A DNA stretch of 64,000 bases from Thauera sp. 2A1 (GTDB lineage: Bacteria; Pseudomonadota; Gammaproteobacteria; Burkholderiales; Rhodocyclaceae): assembly GCF_009469595.2 (NCBI RefSeq), contig NZ_SSXV01000024.1, forward strand, positions 18,189-82,188, read 5' to 3'. Shown in pieces: positions 9,085 to 18,290 of the stretch (its first letter is position 1; each line of letters begins with the position of its first letter). A program made the translations under genes and the position numbers. A model generated the notes under the pieces. It saw only the letters and a program-made list of their open reading frames with translations, was not told the origin of the DNA and ran no database searches.

Positions 9085-9885
9085 TCAGTATTCGCGCACC
9101 GGCACATCCGCCGGACGCGAGTTGTAGCCGGGCAAGTGCAGCCCGCCGTCGACATGCAGCATTTCGCCGGTGACATAGCGGGACATGTCCGATGCGAGAA
9201 AGACCACAACGGGGCCGATGTCGAGTTCCGGATCGCCGCACCGGCCGAGGGGGCGCATCGCGGCAGAGCGTTCGGCGAAACCGGGGTTCTCCGCGGCCAG
9301 CTTGTGGAAGGTCGCTCCCATTGCCGTCGGGGCGACGGCATTCACCGTAATGTTGAAGCGTCCCCATTCCGCCGCCGCACTGCGCGTGAGGCCGACGATG
9401 CCTCCCTTCGCCGTGTTGTAGTCGGCATGCAGCCACGCGCCGATCTCGACGTCGATCGAGTAGAAATTGACGATCTTCCCGCCCCCGCGCGCCCGCATGT
9501 GCGGCAGCGATGCCTGCATCGCCCACCACGACGCCTTGATCGTCGAGGTCAGCGTCTGCTCGAGCATTTCGTCCGTCTTGTCTTCGAGGCGCACGTTCGG
9601 CGTCGGCACGAAGGCGTTGTTCACGAGGATGTCCAGCCCGCCGAAATGGGCCACTGCCGCCTCGATCGCTCCCGTCACGGACGCCTTCTGCATCACGTCG
9701 GTACGCACGAACAGCGCCCGCCCGCCCAACTCCTCGATCTCGCGCGCCACCTGGGCTCCAGTCTCTTCGTTGATCTCCGCGATCACCACGGCAGCCCCCT
9801 CGCGCGCGAAGCTGTGCGCCACGCCGCGCCCGATGCCGCCGCCGGCCCCGGTAATCAACGCAACCTTGTCCTTCAGCAAGCCCAT
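9085..9885 (-). CDS. SDR-family oxidoreductase
   Basis: A 266-residue classical SDR. It has TGAGGGIGRG at residues 13-22, a VNNA motif, and an intact catalytic Y-x3-K in ADYNTAKGGIVGL. The C-terminal tail (NSRPADVPVREY) is typical of SDRs in terpenoid and steroid clusters. The start has a CAGGAGACGAAA ribosome site. It is the first gene of the leftward operon; its promoter is shared with divergent DUF2889 and contains an operator dyad at 9905-9929. It likely oxidises a secondary alcohol or reduces a ketone of the substrate. Confidence 0.9.
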   Translation of the reverse strand: MGLLKDKVALITGAGGGIGRGVAHSFAREGAAVVIAEINEETGAQVAREIEELGGRALFVRTDVMQKASVTGAIEAAVAHFGGLDILVNNAFVPTPNVRLEDKTDEMLEQTLTSTIKASWWAMQASLPHMRARGGGKIVNFYSIDVEIGAWLHADYNTAKGGIVGLTRSAAAEWGRFNITVNAVAPTAMGATFHKLAAENPGFAERSAAMRPLGRCGDPELDIGPVVVFLASDMSRYVTGEMLHVDGGLHLPGYNSRPADVPVREY

Positions 9886-9904
9886 TTTCGTCTCCTGGCG
9901 TTTT

Positions 9905-9929
9905 TAAACACTATTTTTGTTATTGTACA
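9905..9929. promoter_or_regulatory. operator dyad between SDR and DUF2889 genes
   Basis: TAAACACT-ATTTTTGTT-ATTGTACA follows the 8-9-8 layout of the cluster's dyad, with a strong left half and a weaker right half. The left half is identical to that of the site at 44900-44924. It sits in the 86-bp divergent promoter region, so one site could control both directions. Confidence 0.6.
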
Positions 9930-9971
9930 CATTCAGAAGAAAGAAACACTCCCCAAACGGAAGCCATTGCA

Positions 9972-10715
9972 ATGCCCTCCTTTTGCCGACGGATCCAGCT
10001 TGAAGGCCGCCAGACCAGCCATGAGGGCGAAGTCCGTGCCGTCCTCGAAGACGACTTTCACCATTTCCGCGTCGCGCTGCGTCATCGCCTCGGCCGCGTG
10101 ATCGAAATCTCCGCCGAGGCTCCGCGACATCCGTTCACCGAGTGCCCGAATGCCGCCGCACCGCTGAACGCACTACGCGGCATGCAACTGGACCCGATCG
10201 CCAGCGCAGTAACCCGCCATACCGACGCCAGCCTGCAGTGCACGCATATGTTCGACCTCGCCGGCCTCGCGATCGCCGCAGCGGCGAGGGGGATCTCCCA
10301 TCGCCGCTTCGACATCGAAGTTCCCCGTCATGTCGACGGCCGTTCGCACGCCCGTCTGGTCCGTGACGACGGTTTGCGGCTCGACTGGGAAGTGCAGGAC
10401 CGTACGATCGTGTCCCCCTCGCCCTATGCCGGCGTCGACATGCGCCAGGGCATGGCGCGCTGGGCGCTCAGCAGTCTCGCGGCCGACGAGGCGGAAGCGG
10501 CCCTCGTGCTGCGCCGCTGTGCGCTGATCGCGCTCGGACGTCTGCGGGACATCGACAAGGACTTGCACGCCCGCCCGAGCGGCCGTTGCTTCGTGCAGCA
10601 ACCCGAACGCGCGCCCCAGGCGATTCGCATCGTGGGCTCGACCTGGGACTTCACCGCGCATCCTGAACGCCTTTGCCGCGACGACCAGTCTTGGCTCCAC
10701 GCTTTCGCGGAGTAA
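9972..10715 (+). CDS. DUF2889 family protein
   Basis: A 247-residue cytosolic protein without signal peptide or membrane segment. The pattern RRIQLEGRQTSHEG...VLEDDFHHFRVALRH near the N-terminus, then a segment AFTE-like 'HPFTECPNAAAPLNALRGM' and 'CTHMFDLAGLAI', is what I associate with DUF2889. Its function is unknown; members are often found in aromatic or steroid catabolic clusters, sometimes next to dioxygenase or CoA-ligase genes. It is divergently transcribed from the SDR-TetR-amidohydrolase operon and shares its operator region. Its stop faces the stop of the ferredoxin reductase gene. Confidence 0.75.
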   Translation: MPSFCRRIQLEGRQTSHEGEVRAVLEDDFHHFRVALRHRLGRVIEISAEAPRHPFTECPNAAAPLNALRGMQLDPIASAVTRHTDASLQCTHMFDLAGLAIAAAARGISHRRFDIEVPRHVDGRSHARLVRDDGLRLDWEVQDRTIVSPSPYAGVDMRQGMARWALSSLAADEAEAALVLRRCALIALGRLRDIDKDLHARPSGRCFVQQPERAPQAIRIVGSTWDFTAHPERLCRDDQSWLHAFAE

Positions 10716-10791
10716 GCACGCTCCAGGTGTCGGCGCGAGCGCCATGCGGCGGACGCCGACATGCGATCGCGCCGAGTAGCACACCGGACGA

Positions 10792-12027
10792 TCAGGGCCG
10801 GTTGGCCGCTTCCCAGGCTTTCAGATCGAAATCGGGGGCAGCGGCGGCAGCGGGCGTCAACGCCGGGGGGCGTGCGAGGATCTTGCGTGCGAACACGTGG
10901 TCGCCGGGGCGGTTGCAGGACTCGACCGCGATCAGCTCCTCCCCGCGGAAGCACAGCACCGAGAGCTGCTGCGCGGCGGCGTCACCCAGCGTCACGTAGT
11001 TGTCTGCCCCGATCGACAGACCGGCGATCTGCAGCTTGAGATTGCCCTGGTCGGTCCAGAACCAGGGCAGCGCTGTGTAGGGTGCGGGTTTGCCCACGAG
11101 GCGGGCCGCGATGAGCTTGCCTTGGTCGACCGCGTTCTGCACGGACTCCAGGCGCGTGAGATTTTCGCCGTTTTGCACACACGGGAAGGCGGCGACGTCA
11201 CCCAAGGCGGAGATGTGGGGGTCCGAAGTGAGGAGACTGGAATTAACGCGAATCCCGTTATCGATGTCGAGCCCGGCCTCGAGCGCAAGCTGCACGTTGG
11301 GAATCACGCCGATGCCGTAGACGACCAACTCGGCAGGCAGACGTCGTCCGTCCGATGTCGTCACGGCGCTCACCTTCCCGTCCTCGCCTTCCAGCTCCGC
11401 CAGCCCGGTACGGAAGTTGAACTTCACGCCACAGCCTTGATGTGCAGCACGGAAGAGCTCCGACATCTGCGGGGACACTGCCCGTGCCATCGGGCGGTCG
11501 CCGAGTTCAAGCACTTCGACCGCAGCTCCTTCGGCCGCCGCCACCGCGGCGAACTCCAGACCGATGAAGCCGGCACCGATCACGACGACGTTCCTGGCCT
11601 GCTTCACCAGCGGCGACAAGAAATCGGCATCCGCCTTGGTCTTGATGCCGAAGATGCCGCCCAGCGTAGAACCCGGCACGTTGAGCGGCCGATTGTGGGC
11701 GCCGGTCGCGAGCACCAGATGGCCGAAGTCGAGCGCACTCCCCGAGTCGAGCATGACACGACGGTTCTGCCGATCGATCGCCGCCACCCGGTCATGGACG
11801 AGCTCGATGCGCTGATCGGCGTAGAAGGTCTCCGGCCGGAAGAGCATCGCAGTGGCGTTGATCTTGCCGAGAAGGTAGGCCTTCGACAGGGGCGGCCGTT
11901 GGTAAGGCAGACCGGGCTCGTCGTTCACGAGCACGATGCGGCCCCCGAAACCTTCCTGGCGCAGCGAAATCGCCACTTGCACGCCCCCGTGCCCCGCCCC
12001 CACGATCACCACTGAATCGAGCGACAT
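10792..12027 (-). CDS. FAD-dependent ferredoxin reductase (putidaredoxin-reductase type)
   Basis: A 411-residue NAD(P)H:ferredoxin reductase. It has the FAD-binding VVIVGAGHGGVQVA at the N-terminus, an NAD-binding VVVIGAGFIGLEFA near residue 150, the second FAD motif SALGDVAAFPC near 280, and a C-terminal reductase domain ending in DLKAWEAANRP. The best-known relatives reduce [2Fe-2S] ferredoxins for P450s and ring-hydroxylating oxygenases. The [2Fe-2S] ferredoxin gene lies 36 bp upstream in the same operon, so NADH to reductase to ferredoxin to oxygenase is the likely electron path. It is the last gene of the leftward dioxygenase operon. Confidence 0.92.
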   Translation of the reverse strand: MSLDSVVIVGAGHGGVQVAISLRQEGFGGRIVLVNDEPGLPYQRPPLSKAYLLGKINATAMLFRPETFYADQRIELVHDRVAAIDRQNRRVMLDSGSALDFGHLVLATGAHNRPLNVPGSTLGGIFGIKTKADADFLSPLVKQARNVVVIGAGFIGLEFAAVAAAEGAAVEVLELGDRPMARAVSPQMSELFRAAHQGCGVKFNFRTGLAELEGEDGKVSAVTTSDGRRLPAELVVYGIGVIPNVQLALEAGLDIDNGIRVNSSLLTSDPHISALGDVAAFPCVQNGENLTRLESVQNAVDQGKLIAARLVGKPAPYTALPWFWTDQGNLKLQIAGLSIGADNYVTLGDAAAQQLSVLCFRGEELIAVESCNRPGDHVFARKILARPPALTPAAAAAPDFDLKAWEAANRP

Positions 12028-12063
12028 CTTCCCGTCTCCTTGTCGTTTTTCAGATCGCCGTCT

Positions 12064-12384
12064 TCAGAACTGCACAGCCGGCAGCCGCAGCGTGAGGCCG
12101 TCCATGTCCGCTCCGACGACCAGCTGGCACGTAAGGCGACTGGTGGGCTGGCGCTCGACGACGTTCTCGAGCATGTCGTATTCGGTGCCTTCGGCGGGTG
12201 CAAAACGCCCCGCCCACGCGTCGTCGACGTAGGCATGGCAGCTGGCGCAGGCGCAGGCCCCGCCACAGTCACCGGGAATGCCGGGAACGCCGGCAAAGGT
12301 CGCGGCCTGCATGGCCGACTGGCCGACTTCGGCATGCACTTCGTGCCGGGTGCCGTTGTGTTCGATGAAGGTGATCGTGGGCAT
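12064..12384 (-). CDS. [2Fe-2S] ferredoxin, adrenodoxin/putidaredoxin type
   Basis: A 106-residue ferredoxin. The cluster ligands fit C40-x5-C46-x2-C49-x36-C86, with C44 as an extra cysteine inside the loop (GDCGGACACASCHAYV). This vertebrate-type/putidaredoxin-type cluster normally serves P450s and some Rieske oxygenases. The gene sits between the MFS gene and the ferredoxin reductase gene. Because the window has a second ferredoxin of another type (21592-21816), this one may serve the two P450s while the other serves the dioxygenase; the pairing is inferred. Confidence 0.93.
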   Translation of the reverse strand: MPTITFIEHNGTRHEVHAEVGQSAMQAATFAGVPGIPGDCGGACACASCHAYVDDAWAGRFAPAEGTEYDMLENVVERQPTSRLTCQLVVGADMDGLTLRLPAVQF

Positions 12385-12411
12385 TTGGTGGCTCCGATGA
12401 GAAGGATGAAA

Positions 12412-13683
12412 TCAGGCCCGCTGCGCTTCGGCGTGCAGGGCAAACTGGGGAGTGCGCCCGAGCGTCAGCAGCAATGACGCGCCGAGCAGGGTGGCCACGG
12501 TGCAATAGACGAGCATGGCAAAGTAGGTACCGGTGACACTCAGCATCGCTGCAAACATCAGCGGTGCGGCCGCCGACGCTACCGTGATGAGCCCCTGATG
12601 CACGCCGAACAACCGGCCGTAGTCCTTCAGACCGAAGTAGCGTGCGATGAGGAAGGCCGCGATGTCGAATTCGGCGCCGGCGCCAAGTCCGACCAGCGCC
12701 GCTGCAAGACTCATGACGGCCGGATCGGTGGTTCCCGACAGGAAGATCAGACAACCCACCCCGGGCAGGGAAAGGCTCAAGGCCGCCACGCCGGGCGGCC
12801 ACAGCCGGTCGAGCAGGTAGCCGACCACCAGGCGACCGCAGATCAGCGCAATGCCGAAGTAACCGAAGACCAGGGTCGCATCCGCCGCCGACAGCCCCTT
12901 GTCTCGCAGCATCGGCACGGTACTGGTAACGAGGCCCACCACCGCCGACACGACCAGCGACAACGCCACATTGCAGATCCAGAATCGCGGCAGGAGCATT
13001 CCCTCCTGGAAGCTGACGCCGCTCCGCACCAGCGGCGGACCGTCGTCTGCCTTCGCGCCGCTCACGGGACGTTCGCCAGGCAGGCGGAACCACCATAGAG
13101 TCAGCGGCAGTCCCACCAGCACATTGAGCAGCGCCAGGATGACGAAGGCGGCTCGCCAGTCCCAGTTCTCGACCCCCCAGCCCAGTAGCCTCGGTACCAG
13201 CGCGGCGGTGATACCGGTGCCCGAAAGCCCTATCGCGAGCGCCAGTCCGCGATTGCGGTGGAACCAGAGATTGAGGAGTTGCGTCCAGGTGACCGCCAGC
13301 GCACCCATGCCGATGATCGGGAGCAGGAAAAATGCTGCGTAGAGCGACCAGACCGAGCCGCCAATCTGCGTCGTCGCCAGATAGCCGAGCGCCATCAGCA
13401 GCAGTGAAATCACTGTCACGCGCTTCATGCCGAAACGCAGGTTGAGCCAGCCGACGAGTTGCAGGCCGAGCACGGCGCCGCCGAACAGAAAGGTGATTGC
13501 TGCTTGCAGCGAACCACGGTCCCAACCGAACGCCTGCTCGAGGGGGATCACCAGGACGCCGAAGCCATACAGCAATGCGGCGTTGATGCTGATCGCCACA
13601 CCGATCACCGACAGAACCACGATCTGCCAGCCCTGCCTGAACTCGGTCAGATCGATCGCCGCGTGATTTCCATTTGATGCCAT
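12412..13683 (-). CDS. MFS transporter
   Basis: A 423-residue major facilitator with about twelve hydrophobic segments, the first near residue 20 (IVVLSVIGVAISINAALLYG). The loop between segments 2 and 3 reads LNLRFGMKRVTV, a degenerate MFS motif A. It resembles the monocarboxylate/oxalate-formate antiporter group. Its position between dioxygenase beta subunit and ferredoxin genes makes it the likely inner-membrane permease for the substrate or an acidic intermediate, comparable in context to the dit cluster permease. Direction of transport is not shown by the sequence. Confidence 0.88.
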   Translation of the reverse strand: MASNGNHAAIDLTEFRQGWQIVVLSVIGVAISINAALLYGFGVLVIPLEQAFGWDRGSLQAAITFLFGGAVLGLQLVGWLNLRFGMKRVTVISLLLMALGYLATTQIGGSVWSLYAAFFLLPIIGMGALAVTWTQLLNLWFHRNRGLALAIGLSGTGITAALVPRLLGWGVENWDWRAAFVILALLNVLVGLPLTLWWFRLPGERPVSGAKADDGPPLVRSGVSFQEGMLLPRFWICNVALSLVVSAVVGLVTSTVPMLRDKGLSAADATLVFGYFGIALICGRLVVGYLLDRLWPPGVAALSLSLPGVGCLIFLSGTTDPAVMSLAAALVGLGAGAEFDIAAFLIARYFGLKDYGRLFGVHQGLITVASAAAPLMFAAMLSVTGTYFAMLVYCTVATLLGASLLLTLGRTPQFALHAEAQRA

Positions 13684-13785
13684 TTTTCTACTCCGCTCCC
13701 CGTCCTGGCTCTCTCTCCAGCCTCGTGCCGAAGGACAGAACGGGCACCGTCCGATCCGTAACCGGACCGGCGGCGCCCGGGTTGC

Positions 13786-14349
13786 CTAGAGGAAGATCGC
13801 GAGGTTCGGCGTGCCCAGCACCGCCTGGTCGAGAATGACTTCGCGACGCACGAGCTTGAATCCCTCGCCATCGACGCGCAGCAGATCGTTGCGCTCGCCG
13901 CTGATGACATCCATATCCGGAAAGTCGAAACGGCTGCGTGTCAGCAGCAGATAGCTCACGACCGCGAATTCGTCGGGCCTGTCGGTAGCGAATACCTGCA
14001 CGTTGCTGACCATGCGGCGGGTGCGTGACGGGGGATCCTCGGCCCACGCGCTACGTGTCTCGGTGAGCCGCATGATGCGCCCCATGATCGAGCGGTAGTT
14101 ATCATGGTAGTGCTGCACGGTGCGGATAACCGACTGGGCCTGCTGGGACATCGGGCGGGTCTGTCGCAGAGGCACGGTGTAGACCAGGTCGGGCGCAAGC
14201 GTCGCGCCCCACTCCTTGAGACGGATCGTGTCGAGCAGGGTCGCTTCCTGGTAGAGGAAGCCGACGACGCGGTTATAGACCTCGGCCCCGACCGGGATCG
14301 GGTTTCCGATGACGGGGGCGTTCTCGGCAACTTGTTGTGCGGCGCTCAT
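13786..14349 (-). CDS. aromatic-ring-hydroxylating dioxygenase, beta subunit
   Basis: A 187-residue protein of the small-subunit family (NTF2-like fold). Typical features are YNRVVGFLYQEATLLDTIRLKEW near the N-terminus, a TRRMVSNVQVFATD strand region and SRFDFPDMDVISGERNDLLRVD near the end. The gene follows the alpha subunit gene by 39 bp, as expected for an alpha3beta3 oxygenase. The beta subunit is structural. By overall cluster content it is a candidate equivalent of DitA2 of diterpenoid dioxygenase. Confidence 0.92.
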   Translation of the reverse strand: MSAAQQVAENAPVIGNPIPVGAEVYNRVVGFLYQEATLLDTIRLKEWGATLAPDLVYTVPLRQTRPMSQQAQSVIRTVQHYHDNYRSIMGRIMRLTETRSAWAEDPPSRTRRMVSNVQVFATDRPDEFAVVSYLLLTRSRFDFPDMDVISGERNDLLRVDGEGFKLVRREVILDQAVLGTPNLAIFL

Positions 14350-14388
14350 GTGTCGCTCCTTCGAAGGTGTTGGGTCGGACCGGACGGC

Positions 14389-15783
14389 TCAGGCCTTGGC
14401 GTTCATCAGTTCGTTCCAGTACAGCCACCAGTGCCACTGGGTGTCGTCCTTGGTGAACCCTTCATTGACAATGCCCGGCCCGGGCCAGCCGGCAGGGGCG
14501 CCGGTCTCGTACACCGCCTGGTACTTGAGGGTCGAGCGACGCCCGCGCGCGCCCTTGGCGGCGAGGGTCATGTGGGGCCAGGTATCGGAGTCGTCCTGCT
14601 CGACCATGCCCGAGGTGCCGAACAACTGGATGCTCTGCATCAGCATCCTGTCCTTGAGCTCCTGCGGGGCATCCTTCTCAGCGAGCACCCAGTTCACGAA
14701 CTCGAGTTGATCCGGCCCCTTCGGCACGTAGGCGTGCAGCAGCGTGAGGCCGAGCACGGAGCCGTCGGCCTGCGGGATATACACGAACGCGAATAGCACG
14801 TTGGGGAAAATCCCGCCCACCTGCGGCGGCATCGACACCATCACTTCGAGCTGCTCTTCGCTCAGGTGCTTCCTGAGCTGAGGCAACATTTCACGCGTCA
14901 TCCCCGGCGGCGGCAGTGCTTCGAGTTTCTGATCCACCGTCAGCTCCGCCGGATCAAGGCCGGAGAGCTTCTTGATTTTGCGTCCGAGGTCGATGCAGCG
15001 CAGCGCATGGCCATGCGGCGAGCTCACCTCGACGCCGTACATCTCGGGCGACAGGTCCGCGCTGCCGCCGTCGCCACTCTTGGAGTAGTTGCCGACCTCA
15101 CCCAGCCAGCGGTGCAGGGTCAGCGTGTGGTAGCCGTCGGCGGCGGACTGTTCGCCCGCGGCTTTCCAGTTCGCGCGCACGATGAAACGCTGCGGCGGGC
15201 CGAGCACTTCGAGCCCCTTGTCGCTGCGCTCGAACAGGGTGTCGAAGTACCATTTCGCATCACCGAGGAATTCTTCGAACGACGGTCCCTCCAAGTCCCA
15301 GGTCGCGAAAATGATGCCGCCGTAGAGCGTCACCCGCGCCTGCGGCAGGCCCAGCTCCTCCTTCGGCATCATCTTGCCGTGCATGCACTCCTTCTCGACA
15401 GGCGCTCCTATGAACTCGCCGCTCGGCTTGAATGCCCACCCGTGGTAGATGCACTTGTGAATCTGGGTATTGCCCGCGTCGACCGTCGAGATGCGCATGC
15501 CGCGGTGGGGACACACGTTAAGCGAGACGTGGATGTTCCCGTCCTTCGCACGCGCGACGATGACCGAATCCGACCCCATGTCGCGCACGACGAAATCGCC
15601 CGAGTTGGGCACTTCGGATTCGTGCCCGAGCAGCAGCCAGGTCTTGCCGAAGACGCGATCCATCTCCAGCTGATAGATCTCCGGATCCGACAGGGCCCGC
15701 ATCTGGACTTCCCGCGTCGGGACGCGAACCAGATCGGACAGCGGCGTACCGTCCGCCAACGTGTAGCTTGCCTTGGTCAACAT
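14389..15783 (-). CDS. aromatic-ring-hydroxylating dioxygenase, alpha subunit (Rieske)
   Basis: A 464-residue catalytic subunit. The Rieske motif is C-P-H-R-G (near residue 108) followed 17 residues later by C-I-Y-H-G-W. The mononuclear iron region reads ADGYHTLTLHRWLG, giving the two histidines. The ATG at 15783 was preferred because AGGAG lies six bases upstream; the in-frame ATG at 15789 is too close to it. The enzyme adds O2 to an aromatic ring to give a cis-dihydrodiol. Neighbours are the beta subunit, two FAH/SDR genes and an electron-transfer chain. Context suggests a DitA1-like diterpenoid dioxygenase; ring substrate is not proven by sequence. Confidence 0.93.
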   Translation of the reverse strand: MLTKASYTLADGTPLSDLVRVPTREVQMRALSDPEIYQLEMDRVFGKTWLLLGHESEVPNSGDFVVRDMGSDSVIVARAKDGNIHVSLNVCPHRGMRISTVDAGNTQIHKCIYHGWAFKPSGEFIGAPVEKECMHGKMMPKEELGLPQARVTLYGGIIFATWDLEGPSFEEFLGDAKWYFDTLFERSDKGLEVLGPPQRFIVRANWKAAGEQSAADGYHTLTLHRWLGEVGNYSKSGDGGSADLSPEMYGVEVSSPHGHALRCIDLGRKIKKLSGLDPAELTVDQKLEALPPPGMTREMLPQLRKHLSEEQLEVMVSMPPQVGGIFPNVLFAFVYIPQADGSVLGLTLLHAYVPKGPDQLEFVNWVLAEKDAPQELKDRMLMQSIQLFGTSGMVEQDDSDTWPHMTLAAKGARGRRSTLKYQAVYETGAPAGWPGPGIVNEGFTKDDTQWHWWLYWNELMNAKA

Positions 15784-15955
15784 TGTCATCTCCTGTGGAG
15801 TGAAGCCGTCCGTAAGGACGATCCTCGTTCGATGGGCCTGACGGCCACTTCTTGTGGGTTGTTCAATTGCTCGGGCACCGGTGTTCGGCACCCTGTATTT
15901 CGGTAGCCGTTGCCCACCGTCTAACGTCCTTATTGCGAAGGACTGCGTCTTCCCG

Positions 15956-16942
15956 TCACGGCTTCGTCACGCGCGTGCGCAACGTGCCGATCGCCTCGAT
16001 CTCGAGTTCGACGACGTCGCCCGGTTTGAGATAGCGCAGCTGCTCGAGTCCGCAGCCGTTGCCGACCGTGCCCGAGCCCAGCACTTCGCCCGGATAGAGC
16101 GTTTCCGAGCGGGAGATGTGCGCGATCACGTCCTCGAAGGTCCAGCGCATGTCGCGCGTGGTGCCACGCCCCCATTCCTCGCCATTCACGCGCGCGATCA
16201 TCTGCAGGTCGTAAGGATCGGGTATCTCGTCCGCAGTGACGAGGCAAGGCCCCATCACGTTACCGGTGTCGAAGTCCTTGCTCTTCGCCGGGCCGAGCAT
16301 GCCGGGCATCTCGAGGGCCTGCGCATCGCGGGCGCTCATGTCGTTGAAGATCGTGTAGCCAACGATGTAATCGCGCGCCTTGTCGCGCGGCACGTCCTTC
16401 CCCTTGCGGCCGATGTAGCAGGCCAGCTCGAGTTCGAAGTCCATCGCCTTGCTGTACGCCGGCCACACGACATCGTCGTCGGGACCGATCACCGCGAAGC
16501 GATTGCACTTGTAATAGATCGGCTGGCGATTGAAGGTCTCGATGACGCGCTCGTCGGCGCGCGTGTTCATCTGCCGCAGCGCCTCCTCGGGGTCGGGCAA
16601 GTGCGCCACGCGCGCGCGCCGCGCAGCAGCGAAGCTCTGTCGCAGATGCAGCTCGAAACAGGAGCAGTCGCGCATCTGCGGCGGCGGCTGGATGGGGGCG
16701 CACAGCTTCACGCCCTCACGCGCGATGACCGCCGCCGACGGAGCTTTCCGGACCAGGACGCGTGCCGCTGCAAGAGCCTCTTCACCGGCCTCGACCAAAC
16801 CCAGCACGCTCGCGAAGGTGGGGGACCCATGGCCGTTGGCGACTTCGCAAGCCGTGGCGAGGTCGAGGATCGCCGAATCCGATTCGATCAGCGCGCCGGC
16901 ACGCTGAAAGCCGTGAGAGTCACGATATGTGACGAGTCGCAT
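15956..16942 (-). CDS. FAH-family hydrolase/isomerase
   Basis: A 328-residue FAH-fold protein, longer than the copy at 6177-7049 and only distantly similar. It contains MDFELELACYIGRKG (metal-binding Glu residues), YTIFNDMSARDAQ, and a C-terminal SETLYPGEVLGSGTVGNGCG followed by LKPGDVVELEIEAIG. This subgroup includes 2-keto-4-pentenoate hydratases and fumarylacetoacetases that act on acyclic products of ring cleavage. It lies upstream of the dioxygenase alpha gene with a 172-bp gap. In the dit clusters isomerase/decarboxylase-type genes occupy similar positions. Confidence 0.88.
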   Translation of the reverse strand: MRLVTYRDSHGFQRAGALIESDSAILDLATACEVANGHGSPTFASVLGLVEAGEEALAAARVLVRKAPSAAVIAREGVKLCAPIQPPPQMRDCSCFELHLRQSFAAARRARVAHLPDPEEALRQMNTRADERVIETFNRQPIYYKCNRFAVIGPDDDVVWPAYSKAMDFELELACYIGRKGKDVPRDKARDYIVGYTIFNDMSARDAQALEMPGMLGPAKSKDFDTGNVMGPCLVTADEIPDPYDLQMIARVNGEEWGRGTTRDMRWTFEDVIAHISRSETLYPGEVLGSGTVGNGCGLEQLRYLKPGDVVELEIEAIGTLRTRVTKP

Positions 16943-17039
16943 CTATTGTCTCCTGTCGGGGACTCGTCCCGCTCGATGCGGGCGAATCCTCTCTTCTTCG
17001 AGTTCTGCCCCTCCCCCATGGGAGAGGCGCTGGCGGTTG

Positions 17040-17741
17040 CTACACCCGGCCGCTCACCGGCACGCAGGCTCCGGTGACGGCCGAGGCGTCATCCGAGAGC
17101 AGGAAAGCGATCACCGCGGCGAGCTTGTCCGGCGCCACCCAGCGGCTGGCATCGGCGTCCGGCATGTCGGCGCGGTTGGCGGGGGTGTCGATGATGCTCG
17201 GCAACACCGCATTCACGGTGACGCCACGGTCCTTGAGCTCTTCGGCAAGTGATTCGGTCAACCGCGCGACGCCGGACTTCGATGCGGCATACGCCGCCAT
17301 CCCCATTCCGGCCTTCTGCGCGGCCAGTGCGCCGACATTCACGATGCGCCCCGCCCCGCGCGCCAGCAGATGCGGCAGAGCCGCCCGGCAACTCGCTACG
17401 GCGGTACGCACATTCATCGTGTACAGGCGATCCCAGGTCTCGAGCGCTCCGCCTTCGATCGGCTCCCACGCGAAGCCACCGGCCACATTCACCACGCCGT
17501 CGATGCCACCAGCAGCCACACGCACGCGCGCATAGGCTGCCGCGCAGGCCGCTTCGTCGCTCAGGTCGACCCCGCCGAGCACAACCGCGACGCCTGCAGG
17601 CAGGCCGCCAGCGGGCGCCGCCGCACGGTCCACAAGCGTGACGTGCGCACCGTCTTCCACGAGGCGCTGCGCCACCGCGCGGCCAAGCGCGCCGAATCCA
17701 CCGGTTACGACGATACTTCTAGCTTCGAGTCGAGTACTCAT
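17040..17741 (-). CDS. SDR-family oxidoreductase
   Basis: A 233-residue SDR with TGGFGALGRAVAQ near the N-terminus, the variant VVNVAGG, and an intact catalytic MAAYAASKSGVARL. The start MSTRLEARS was chosen because the longer reading would run through the operator dyad at 17810-17834. It is the promoter-proximal gene of the leftward operon that carries FAH, dioxygenase, MFS, ferredoxin and reductase. A dihydrodiol dehydrogenase role is plausible, since such enzymes often belong to this superfamily and sit with the dioxygenase, but this is inference. Confidence 0.87.
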   Translation of the reverse strand: MSTRLEARSIVVTGGFGALGRAVAQRLVEDGAHVTLVDRAAAPAGGLPAGVAVVLGGVDLSDEAACAAAYARVRVAAGGIDGVVNVAGGFAWEPIEGGALETWDRLYTMNVRTAVASCRAALPHLLARGAGRIVNVGALAAQKAGMGMAAYAASKSGVARLTESLAEELKDRGVTVNAVLPSIIDTPANRADMPDADASRWVAPDKLAAVIAFLLSDDASAVTGACVPVSGRV

Positions 17742-17809
17742 GGGATCAGAGTTCCTTGTATGGCCTCCGCGTCGTTGCACGCTGGCAGGCAGGTCCTTGC
17801 GACAAACTT

Positions 17810-17834
17810 TAGACAGATTTTGCACTTCTGTCTA
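17810..17834. promoter_or_regulatory. operator dyad in the divergent promoter of the dioxygenase operon and DUF35 operon
   Basis: TAGACAGA-TTTTGCACT-TCTGTCTA has exact 8-bp arms around a 9-bp centre. It matches the core at 8300-8324 in both arms, apart from an A/G change, and in the centre (TTTTGCA). It lies between the leftward SDR start (17741) and the rightward DUF35 start (17892), so it can control both operons. Confidence 0.8.
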
Positions 17835-17891
17835 TATGTGCATGTAGAATCCCGCTTGACCGATCGTCAAATCGTCGAGAGCGCGCAGACC

Positions 17892-18290
17892 ATGACCCGA
17901 AAACTCCCCCTCCTCACCGAGGACAACTCCCCGTTCTGGCAGGGCGGCGCGCAGGGGCGCCTCCTCATACATCATTGCGCGGACTGCACGCGCTTCTTTC
18001 ATCCGCCCGCCCCGATCTGCCCGCACTGCGGCAGTTTCGAGGTGGCACCGCGGGCGGTCTCCGGCGAGGGCAAGGTCCTGAGCTACACGATCAATCACCA
18101 GGCATGGCGCCCCGACCTCACCGAGCCTTATGTGGTGGCGATCGTCGAACTCGCGGAACAGGCCGGCCTGCGCTTCGTCACGAATATCGTGGGACTTCCC
18201 GCCGAGGCGGTGCATATCGACATGCCCGTCAGGGTGCGCTTCGAGCAGCACGAGGACGTGTGGCTCCCCCTCTTCGAGAAGGACGCATGA
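17892..18290 (+). CDS. DUF35 / OB-fold zinc-ribbon protein, partner of the thiolase-like gene
   Basis: A 132-residue protein with an N-terminal zinc ribbon (C29-x2-C32 and C43-x2-C46 in HHCADCTRFF and ICPHCGSFE), then an OB-fold (GEGKVLSYTINHQAW, YVVAIVELAEQAGLRFVTNIVG). This is the DUF35 architecture. Its stop overlaps the start of the thiolase-like gene (ATGA), so the two are co-translated. In steroid side-chain degradation, DUF35 domains (as in ChsH2) bind the thiolase-like aldolase Ltp2 and make it active. A matching two-subunit aldolase is the best inference here. Confidence 0.88.
   Translation: MTRKLPLLTEDNSPFWQGGAQGRLLIHHCADCTRFFHPPAPICPHCGSFEVAPRAVSGEGKVLSYTINHQAWRPDLTEPYVVAIVELAEQAGLRFVTNIVGLPAEAVHIDMPVRVRFEQHEDVWLPLFEKDA

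Noticed and set aside
10728..10761. TGTCGGC/GCCGACA inverted repeat between the converging DUF2889 and ferredoxin reductase genes
   Set aside because: The loop is 20 bases and there is no T-run, so a bidirectional terminator is possible but not supported.
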